Source: a virus
IMG/VR virus record: IMGVR_UViG_3300021598_000740
Location: 1-48,693 of that record
Length of the DNA stretch: 48,693 nucleotides
Direction: 5' to 3' (one strand)
Positions 42,301 through 48,693 of this stretch are shown one piece after another. Below the pieces are notes generated by a model, which worked only from the letters and a program-made list of their open reading frames with translations, was not told the DNA's origin and ran no database searches. The stretch's first letter is position 1, and the number at the start of each line of letters is the position of its first letter. Position numbers and translations under genes: made by a program.

Positions 42301-44985
42301 GTTATTACAAACATCATCAAACCAAACATTAAAAGAATTATATGTTGTTAGATTATTTGCACTAGAAATAAAATTTTTAAAGAATAGATTGGTTTTAAAT
42401 TCTTTACTTGGTGGACTAGATTTTTTATCTGCAAATTTTCTATATGTTTCATCGTCTTTTATTTCTTGAAATAATTTTTTACTATTATTAATGATAGACG
42501 GATCATCAAATAAAATATAATCTACTTTATCAGAAAACGTACCACTTATTTTAAAATTCCCTATTTTTTGAAAACTATTCTCTTCACTAATAATATAGTT
42601 ATTAGGTTCTTCTAAAATAAAATCGGTATAGAACTTACATTTTTTTAAATCAAATTTATCATCAGGAACAAAAATAGAACCAGTTGCATTAATTTGAGTG
42701 TCTATATCTATCAATATATTAGATATTGTTTGTCTAGCCTTTTCTGAAAAAATTGTTTTATTTGCCGCAATAGATTCTAATCTAGCGTAACTATCAATGT
42801 CTTTTAATCCAGTATTAGGGGAATATCTTGTATAGTTATCTAATAACGCAATTCTAGTAAAAAATTTTTCAACTAATTCATTACCTATTTTTTTAACGTC
42901 ATTTAAAGAATTTAATTTTATCCAAGGATTTATACTATAATCAATAGGGTTAATAGGAAACCAATTGTCAGTATCTAAACCATTTTTTAATATAGAAGAT
43001 TTACTAACATCTTCTAATTGTTTAGTTTTACCCACTAAGTTTTCAAAAACCCTTTCAACAAAATCCCATTCAGGGAAATCTGATGTATTAACACCAGTTA
43101 TTTCACCCACATATATTTCTTGAATGTCCCCCTTATCATTTTTTTGGTATATTGAAGGCCAAGCAACCCCATCTATTCCTGTTGGAACGTCAGTTTCATA
43201 AGTTTTTAATACACTCTGTCTATTACTAGAAATAGATTTCTGTTCCGCTGCCTGACTAATATCATAAACAGTTTCAACCATTGCTTGTGTATTATTTGCA
43301 ATAATCTCAAAACATTTACCAATTGTAGGGTCAAAATTAACTTTTAATTCTGATCTAAAATTCTCTAATAATTTTTTATTTAATTCTTCTTGTACTTTTT
43401 CTTTTTGTACTTTTATAATAGATTCTAAATCTATTATAATATCTTCTAATAAAGTTCTTTGTTTTCTAAAATCTGCAATCAATACATTTGTTGATTCTAA
43501 TAATTTTGTTTTAGGTGCATAAAAATTTCTTTCATTTACCCTTTTTATAAAAGAACCCACATCAAAACCAGTATTTACTTCAGGTCCACCAACATAAGGT
43601 TTAATTAAATATATTGTTGACCCTGAAGTATATAAATCTTCTAATACGTTTTGTAATTTTTTAAAATCAGGTTTACCACTAGCATTTAATGTCGGTGATA
43701 CAATAAAATTTTCCCAATTATTCTCATCACCTATAGATTTAAAAGATTCTATCAAATTTTTATCTTTTACTTCATCTTTTACAGTTTTTTCTGTAGTATT
43801 AATATATTCTTGATATTTTAATATTATTGAATTTAATGTGCTAACATAAGATTTAAATGCTAACCTATTAACTGAATTAAAAATAATGTAATCACGTATA
43901 GATAAATAATTATTATTAATAATCAACTCATCATCTTTTATAGGTGATGTCTGTATTTGATCTTTTCTATTATCAGTTTCTAAATAAGATTTAGTTTGTT
44001 GATTTTTTTGACTACTACCATTACTATTATTCTCCGCCTCTTTCAATATAGGAGAACCGATAAAAGTTCTAATTGTTTTTAATAAACTTAATTTTCCATT
44101 TAAATCTTTTAATAACTTAAAACTATCTAAATCTGTTTTTATAATTTCAGATTGTACTTGTAATTTACTTATTTGAGTTAAAAAATCATCTATTTTTCTT
44201 ATATTTAAATCACCATTTTTTCTAATCTCTTCTAAAGTTTTACCATTTAAATCGGAAGAACCAATTTGTGAATTACTTTCATCATAAATTTTATTTAATT
44301 TATTATAACCTTCAGGTGTGTTTATCACACCTATTATGTTACCTAAAACCATATCATTTAAAAATGCTTGTTGGAATCCTAAAAAATTTGCACTAATATC
44401 AAAATTACCTGTCGAACCATCAAAACTAGATGTCCAATTAACCATATGTAAACAAAAATCAACTTTTTGTCCAAAATATCCTTTAATTGATAGGTTAAAA
44501 ACTGGATAAGGCATTTTAAAAAATATACTATAAGGTGATAATCTATCATCATCTTTAATAACATCGAACAATGCACCACCTCTAACATCTGTAAATGTAA
44601 TATCTACTGTAGGTACTAAACTAGAATTATATTTTATATCAATAGATTTAATACCAAACCCCTCTAAAGCACCAGCACTTCTTGATTTCACATCTTTAGA
44701 AAATCCACCGATATTTGTCCAATCAGTAGTCGCATAAGATTTTTGTAATGTAGGATCTAATTTACCTGTTTGACTATTATATTTTAAATTAGTTGATATG
44801 AAATGAACTTCATCTTCTATACCACTATTAAAAGTTTTATTCTCACCACCATAAGTTACCCTACTTCTAGGGTAAGCAGAAAATTTAACATAAATGAATA
44901 AATCTTCTGGCGGAACTATTTCCATACCTGGCGGGTTTGGATCAACAATAAATGCTTTACCAATTTTATCTACTTTAGGGTCCAT
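39355..44985 (-). CDS. Baseplate hub protein with C-terminal GH19-like domain (1876 aa)
   Basis: The N-terminal ~220 residues (FTDVRGGALFDVI, SPYSIFFKMPYPVFNLSIKG, NFDISANFLGFQQAFLND) and a later segment near 1450-1500 (SYTCKVEAMGCMNIQPLMYF, then VPFFNGAYLITSVSH) fit large phage baseplate hub proteins. Between them are long helical regions. Near 1600-1625, NSQVTMFLSAILSNSENLSK followed at ~1755-1780 by YRYKPRGYLYVIGRKQYYDI and YG recalls GH19 lysozyme/chitinase motifs (FLAQxxHES; YRGRGxIQLTGRxNY). The catalytic Glu of HES appears replaced by Asn, so the domain may not be active. The next gene upstream is the gp53-like wedge gene. Confidence 0.75.
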   Translation of the reverse strand: MDPKVDKIGKAFIVDPNPPGMEIVPPEDLFIYVKFSAYPRSRVTYGGENKTFNSGIEDEVHFISTNLKYNSQTGKLDPTLQKSYATTDWTNIGGFSKDVKSRSAGALEGFGIKSIDIKYNSSLVPTVDITFTDVRGGALFDVIKDDDRLSPYSIFFKMPYPVFNLSIKGYFGQKVDFCLHMVNWTSSFDGSTGNFDISANFLGFQQAFLNDMVLGNIIGVINTPEGYNKLNKIYDESNSQIGSSDLNGKTLEEIRKNGDLNIRKIDDFLTQISKLQVQSEIIKTDLDSFKLLKDLNGKLSLLKTIRTFIGSPILKEAENNSNGSSQKNQQTKSYLETDNRKDQIQTSPIKDDELIINNNYLSIRDYIIFNSVNRLAFKSYVSTLNSIILKYQEYINTTEKTVKDEVKDKNLIESFKSIGDENNWENFIVSPTLNASGKPDFKKLQNVLEDLYTSGSTIYLIKPYVGGPEVNTGFDVGSFIKRVNERNFYAPKTKLLESTNVLIADFRKQRTLLEDIIIDLESIIKVQKEKVQEELNKKLLENFRSELKVNFDPTIGKCFEIIANNTQAMVETVYDISQAAEQKSISSNRQSVLKTYETDVPTGIDGVAWPSIYQKNDKGDIQEIYVGEITGVNTSDFPEWDFVERVFENLVGKTKQLEDVSKSSILKNGLDTDNWFPINPIDYSINPWIKLNSLNDVKKIGNELVEKFFTRIALLDNYTRYSPNTGLKDIDSYARLESIAANKTIFSEKARQTISNILIDIDTQINATGSIFVPDDKFDLKKCKFYTDFILEEPNNYIISEENSFQKIGNFKISGTFSDKVDYILFDDPSIINNSKKLFQEIKDDETYRKFADKKSSPPSKEFKTNLFFKNFISSANNLTTYNSFNVWFDDVCNNILKSSDNEILGNLNKCKIIDFNPGLSTLNNSSGSTYNSKYINMTYFRQNTNTSVDYEDIMTYSELYDKQSSNYARALLLLSTFPFKNFKKGFLESVFDTKVFDGARVINLPKLYVYYIGALLWRYEESINLVDPLKFTFSTGKDYSNFSSPANSYLYKVGHRLTTNVTTEPLEDELINLPKSVKDKLINKFKSWVDSDNFNNSKNGFFERSVKLYVPDLITQTTLTTQEQDLAQNNIFTKLKETTDLILLNPDIFDNVKIAQLSQNKGLIVDKSLLKKYVSNFKQKFNEVGKENDNGKKEGNEEKKDDNKSTNIIKLQLYNYFKNISNKWIGNSGSFSICGDSSDKNLFEYFKFIDRGWRFIGDEATFNLKSFLSLGSNLNTSVYFFMSKLLRDSNFLFQILPTYINFKSATEVAKIFQPQTVLENNDSSGPIFCCIWVGGASQALDIGERSNYYFKDDGFSLTTGNIPSDIVDENKSDTINNQGDIDLGDSSLVAFRVSFGAQNQTVFKNVSLSQQEHRETGEYFKALSDLVDKRGGTQKAYVGTDLLRLFKTRSYTCKVEAMGCMNIQPLMYFDLQNVPFFNGAYLITSVSHNITPNQMSTSFEGLRQSKYITSPSKQITADLDIDLNESSETPKIEFTNLNNKNEIFSIGVLNPTDLFDYQKNFGVGTVANVDEGVNKFKNIGVTTFTDQKLREVINDLESKMKFNNILTNSQVTMFLSAILSNSENLSKSEISWDVENKETYVDKFPSTDPINPDKIKYYGKSNSSDKYLSYLPIFTGGSVNNIAYDGKFPGNDTLKEYSINDQIEGRKQDINNRISKLDVNDPKQKSEKDTLEKELKDLTKQEENLIKTTKYYNIFEGDAYRYKPRGYLYVIGRKQYYDIYGDSGLAEPTIASSGEPSTILTSLKVWNYLKDGDKNAYDYSSLPSGSASIYSKCINLTHQYSPKGLENAFTTFEKVLTTFVDKNNQPLINYFNPGP

Positions 44986-44991
44986 AAAATT

Positions 44992-45318
44992 TTATTTTTT
45001 AATATATAAATTGATGTATTTCTGTGTTTCATCAATATATTGTTGCACACTATCTCTAAAAGGAAATGGTATTCTAATTATTTCACCATTAGGTATATTT
45101 TCTTCAACACCACCGTATTGTGGGTTTGCTAGTAATATTAACCAACCATGATAAGGGTTATTATAATATTTTTGACTCAACTTATCTAACCTAGAAATTT
45201 GAGATTCATATACAACACTTTTATCCGAACCTTTAGGTGGTATACCGATATAAGGTAATGGTAAATACTTACCATCAAATTTAAAACTCTGATATCTATC
45301 AAAATATTCTTTTCCCAT
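44992..45318 (-). CDS. Baseplate wedge protein, gp53/LysM-like
   Basis: The 108-aa protein carries a gp53/LysM-like module: RLDKLSQKYYNNPYHGWLIL (43-62), LANPQYGG, then NIPNGEIIRIPFP (74-86). In T4, gp53 joins wedges into the complete baseplate ring, and similar small proteins precede hub genes in many contractile phages. The pattern IGxP-RLDxLSxxYY-WLIxxANP is clear. It is separated by 5 and 6 bases from its neighbours, so it is cotranscribed with the 884-aa and hub genes. Confidence 0.85.
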   Translation of the reverse strand: MGKEYFDRYQSFKFDGKYLPLPYIGIPPKGSDKSVVYESQISRLDKLSQKYYNNPYHGWLILLANPQYGGVEENIPNGEIIRIPFPFRDSVQQYIDETQKYINLYIKK

Positions 45319-45323
45319 ATTTA

Positions 45324-47978
45324 TTAATTTAACCCATTTTGAGTGATTGTAAATGTTTTACTCACAGTAGTTGTTTTTTTATTTTTATCTAAATAAGCAA
45401 CTACAGTAACTTTGTCAGAAGCAGATGATTTATATTTTTCTAAATTTTTTTGTTGATCTTTTAAGTCATTTTCTGCTTTCCTTATTTCAGAATTTTTTAC
45501 AGTAGGATCAATTTTAGCAAGCGCAATTAAATCATCTAATTCCTTTTGTTTTTCTGCAACGGCAGTCTCTAAATTTTTCAGTGTTTCAGGTAACATAATT
45601 TTACCTTCAAACTTATCCACAGATAAAACATTTATTACTACTTCAGATGTTTCACTATCAGGTTTTTCATTTACTTTAGTGTTACCAACAGATATTTCCC
45701 CAACAATACTATTCTTACTTTCTTTTTTACCATCAATTTCAATATCTCCTGGTTTCTTACCGTCTTTGGTTTTTATAACTACACTATTTTTATCTTTTAT
45801 TGCAATTTCTAATACTCCTGTATTTTCAGTAGTTTTTGCACCATTAGCATTCTCATTTTCTTTTGTTTGATCAACGATACCTTCTTTTTTAAGTGATTCG
45901 ATATATTTTTCTAAATTCTTTTCACCAACTAAACCTTTTTTAAGTTCACCTAATTTTACCCCATCTACTACTTTACCTGTAGACGAATCGATACTATCAG
46001 ATCTAACATCGTACATTTCTGTATTCGCATAATAATTAAATGAAACTGCGTTTTGTAATCTATTAAGTGGTCCAACTAAAGAATGTCCGCCAATATAATC
46101 AATACTTAAAGATACTGTAGCAATCATAGGTTGTACCCCTATACCTTCAGGGTTAAGATCCCATTGAGGTCCATCATAAGTTATAGATAAACTATTTATA
46201 ACAATTTTAGTGTGGAAAAAATCACCTATTCTTAATATACAAATTGGTGGTCTACCAAAAGATAAGTTTTGTGGTTGAACCCCAACCTCAGTTCCATCTT
46301 TTAAAGTTTTTCTATCATATATACTCGGACCTTGTTTCATACACTGATTTAAAAAAGTTAGTCTACTATTAAAACCTTCTGGTGTAATACTATGAAATCC
46401 AGGATGGAAATATTTTATTTTTGCAGAAATATATTTAAAATAATTAGGGTAATTTTCATCAATGTAATCAAAATATGCCCCCTCATCGATAATTAAATTA
46501 TCTACTAATCTAATATCTTCAGGATCAAAACTACCTGCACCATCTCCTTTATCTTCGTCTTTTGGTTTAGTTTGATCAGAATTTTGGGTATCATTTTCCA
46601 TTTTTACATGAACCCTATAATCATTTTCATTTTCAGTATTTGCCGCAATATTACCTTTAGTCACAATAGGACTTATATTAGATAATAATTTTGTGTCAAT
46701 ACCCGAAGAATTTAATTTAGATTCAATTTCTGTTTTAACTTTATCCGCAAATTCTTTACTTAATTTTGTACCATTATCACTTGTTGGTTCTCCGCTTTTA
46801 TCTACAGTAGCACCCTTTCCTACCCATCCGTTTAATGTAATTTTAACTTTTGGGTTAGTGTTACCACTTTGTTTTTCTACAAATGTTTTTATTTTTGATA
46901 CTATTGAATTTAAATTATCTTCATTTGGTATTCTTTTTGCCTTACAATTTTCAGTTTTAGAATCACAATCTTTTATCTGATCAAGTAATACTGTACCATC
47001 ATCATCTTTACTTTCAACATCTACAGTTTTTTGAGGTTTTTTTTCATAAATTTTCTTCTTTATTTCTTCTAAGTCACTTTGGGTTACTGAACATTCTAAT
47101 GCCCTTAAAAACTCTTCAGGTGTAGCACAACCCGCAAAGAATCTTTCAGTAAGGTTTGTAGAGTTTCCTCTATAACAATTTATAACTCTAGGGTGATCGA
47201 CAATTATTTTAAAACCTAATTGTCCTGACCTACTAGAATTATTATATGTATAAACAGGTTCACTTCTACCTATAAATTCATTTTTATTCCAATTCGCACT
47301 AGTATTTTCATCAAAAGTTAATTCATATGGTGGAAACCACATTATTCTACCTTTGTTCCCATTTAAAATATCTCCAGGACCAATTTCACTCAATGGTAAA
47401 TCTGCTAAGTTATCTGCCCAAGCCAAATTTTCTATGGATAACATAAATTTTTTACGAGTAGTTGAGGAATCTGATAATACAGGATGGTACTTAGGTATAC
47501 CATTATCCATCAATACACTTTGAGACGCTTTACCATTAGTAACTGAAAAACCTTGTAAGTCTTTGTCAGGTGAGAAAAATAAACCTGTATTTCTTATAGC
47601 GTTTGCATAACTATATCTATCATTAACAGTCCAAACTCTACAAAAATTACCATTACCATCTATATCTATTAAATCAAGAGTTTTAATTGCATTACCCCTA
47701 CTTATAATTCTACCTTGTTCTTTATCTTTAAAATACTTTTTAGTTTGATTAATAAACACATCATTTTGATTATTATCAACTAATTGTTGTGTTTTATATA
47801 ATAAAGTTTTTTCATTAAAATTTTGTTCACCACCTGTTGCCCAGAAAAATTTATTTGGTTCACCAAAAGGTTCTCCTACTCCCTCAATTGTAGTTCTTTT
47901 AGCGTTTCCTGATGTATCAGGCCCACCATTAAAGTCATCACTATTAAATTTTTTAGTTATTCTATTACCTCTTCTCAT
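45324..47978 (-). CDS. Baseplate structural protein with OmpA-like insert (884 aa)
   Basis: The N-terminal half contains GRIMWFPPYELTFDE, FIGRSEPVYTYNNSSRSG and LGFKIIVDHPRV. The later half contains RPPICILRIGDFFHTKIVIN, DLNPEGIGVQPMIA and LNRLQNAVSFNYYANTEMYD. These patterns are typical of large-phage baseplate proteins near the tube start. Residues ~340-456 look like an inserted OmpA-like domain: SIVSKIKTFVEKQ, VKITLNGWVGKG, NGTKLSKEFADKVKTEIESK, NDYRVHVKME. The C-terminal ~200 residues are Lys/Glu/Val-rich with a coiled coil (TLKNLETAVAEKQKELDDLI). The ATG overlaps the end of the upstream gene by 14 bases. Confidence 0.7.
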   Translation of the reverse strand: MRRGNRITKKFNSDDFNGGPDTSGNAKRTTIEGVGEPFGEPNKFFWATGGEQNFNEKTLLYKTQQLVDNNQNDVFINQTKKYFKDKEQGRIISRGNAIKTLDLIDIDGNGNFCRVWTVNDRYSYANAIRNTGLFFSPDKDLQGFSVTNGKASQSVLMDNGIPKYHPVLSDSSTTRKKFMLSIENLAWADNLADLPLSEIGPGDILNGNKGRIMWFPPYELTFDENTSANWNKNEFIGRSEPVYTYNNSSRSGQLGFKIIVDHPRVINCYRGNSTNLTERFFAGCATPEEFLRALECSVTQSDLEEIKKKIYEKKPQKTVDVESKDDDGTVLLDQIKDCDSKTENCKAKRIPNEDNLNSIVSKIKTFVEKQSGNTNPKVKITLNGWVGKGATVDKSGEPTSDNGTKLSKEFADKVKTEIESKLNSSGIDTKLLSNISPIVTKGNIAANTENENDYRVHVKMENDTQNSDQTKPKDEDKGDGAGSFDPEDIRLVDNLIIDEGAYFDYIDENYPNYFKYISAKIKYFHPGFHSITPEGFNSRLTFLNQCMKQGPSIYDRKTLKDGTEVGVQPQNLSFGRPPICILRIGDFFHTKIVINSLSITYDGPQWDLNPEGIGVQPMIATVSLSIDYIGGHSLVGPLNRLQNAVSFNYYANTEMYDVRSDSIDSSTGKVVDGVKLGELKKGLVGEKNLEKYIESLKKEGIVDQTKENENANGAKTTENTGVLEIAIKDKNSVVIKTKDGKKPGDIEIDGKKESKNSIVGEISVGNTKVNEKPDSETSEVVINVLSVDKFEGKIMLPETLKNLETAVAEKQKELDDLIALAKIDPTVKNSEIRKAENDLKDQQKNLEKYKSSASDKVTVVAYLDKNKKTTTVSKTFTITQNGLN

Positions 47979-48693
47979 TTAAACCTGCGTCTGATGTACC
48001 TTCTAATCTTCTATCTTCATATAATGGTCTGTAGTCATTTCTATTTAATAAGTTAAACGCAAATGATACTTGTGTTGTACTAGTCCTACTTAATAAAGTA
48101 TTCATCCTTACTTCAGTGGTCATAGTAGGTTCAACACCTTCTTGTATATCTAAATCTGATTTTAATAATTCTGAACCTGATTTTGCACTACTATTATATT
48201 CATTCCACCCAACTGCATTATTTGGTAGAGTATTGAAGAATTGATCATTACCTCTTAATTTATTAACGAAATTGTCAACAATATTATCAATTGGTTCTGT
48301 AATATACCCTGTTTTTTTATTAGAGTTACCAACTTCTTCAGAAACTTGTGCGATTTTATCTATTATAGTTTTTTCTAATTGTTGACCACCTATTAACCCT
48401 AATGAACTTTCTTTTTGGAAATTTAATGATTTATATGTATCAATTACATTAAATGGAAATTTAACACCTTTTTGATCACCTTTATTAACTAAAAAAAATT
48501 GTTCTTGATTATATGATATTGGATAATCATCTCTTACTTTTTCACCAAAACCTTCAGGTAATGGATAACCTAAATTAATAGGGTAAGTTAATTCATAAAC
48601 TTCATATATTTCATCTTGTGGAATATATCTGTTTAAATTAACATTCTGTGTAACTCTATAAAAATTACCTAACGGGAATAATCTTTTATTTAC
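47965..48693 (-). CDS. C-terminal part of a tail/baseplate protein (243 codons, 5' end outside window)
   Basis: A frame open from the right edge ends in TAA at 47967-47965, overlapping the start of the 884-aa gene by 14 bases. The 243 residues include YELTYPINLGYPLPEGFGEK, IGGQQLEKTIIDKIAQ, NPTM-like EPTMTTEVRMNTLLSR and a final NDYRPLYEDRRLEGTSDAGL. The style is that of a structural baseplate or tail-tube protein (MNTLLSRTSTTQVSFAFNLL). No family name is given. Confidence 0.7.
   Translation of the reverse strand, partial: VNKRLFPLGNFYRVTQNVNLNRYIPQDEIYEVYELTYPINLGYPLPEGFGEKVRDDYPISYNQEQFFLVNKGDQKGVKFPFNVIDTYKSLNFQKESSLGLIGGQQLEKTIIDKIAQVSEEVGNSNKKTGYITEPIDNIVDNFVNKLRGNDQFFNTLPNNAVGWNEYNSSAKSGSELLKSDLDIQEGVEPTMTTEVRMNTLLSRTSTTQVSFAFNLLNRNDYRPLYEDRRLEGTSDAGLNEKR

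Noticed and set aside
1-48693. CRISPR arrays, tRNA genes, insertion sequences and integration genes
   Set aside because: No regularly spaced repeats, no cloverleaf-like sequence and no transposase or integrase motif were noticed on either strand; no search tool was available.

Overview
This window looks like part of the genome of a large, AT-rich, T4-like contractile-tailed phage that infects a Bacteroidetes (probably flavobacterial) host. The phage assignment rests on a T4-type gene set: baseplate wedge proteins like gp6, gp25 and gp53, a very large baseplate hub, UvsX/RecA, a gp32-like single-stranded DNA binding protein, a DnaB/gp41-like helicase, an RNase H/FEN-type 5' nuclease, a TOPRIM primase and a RuvC-like resolvase. 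The host assignment rests on three things. Promoters match the Bacteroidetes consensus TTTG-N19-TAnnTTTG. Gene starts lack Shine-Dalgarno sites. One tail protein carries a beta-propeller of the kind found in Bacteroidetes gliding/surface proteins. No terminase, portal, capsid, sheath or tRNA gene was seen, so this is only part of a larger genome.

Almost everything is on the minus strand, so transcription runs from right to left. Positions 48693-39355 hold a baseplate block: a truncated protein, an 884-aa baseplate protein with an OmpA-like insert, a gp53-like wedge protein and an 1876-aa hub whose C-terminus looks like a degenerate GH19 lysozyme. Positions 39323-37350 hold four small or acidic proteins of unknown role, closed by a terminator. 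Positions 37290-30461 form a replication and nucleotide unit (ssb, uvsX, a duplicated-domain protein and 5' nuclease, helicase, B12-dependent ribonucleotide reductase) with a probable promoter in front and a terminator behind. Positions 30430-29575 hold a small Cys-rich DUF5522-like gene and, converging on it, the only plus-strand gene: a secreted metzincin-like protease. The two share a bidirectional terminator.

Positions 29560-1782 form the second structural block: an EGF-like Cys-rich protein, gp25, gp6, a small membrane protein, a 1326-aa protein with a transthyretin-like domain, several unknown tail proteins, a 2696-aa giant, the propeller protein (whose start is disrupted by a one-base frameshift) and two related tail proteins. 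Positions 1761-1 carry the RuvC-like resolvase, a terminator, the primase with its own promoter, and the start of another gene.

No complete new defence or CRISPR system was found. The most unusual content is in the host-contact proteins: the propeller, a possibly inactive lysozyme domain, OmpA-like and EGF-like modules, and a secreted protease with both a host-type promoter and a T4-late-like box.
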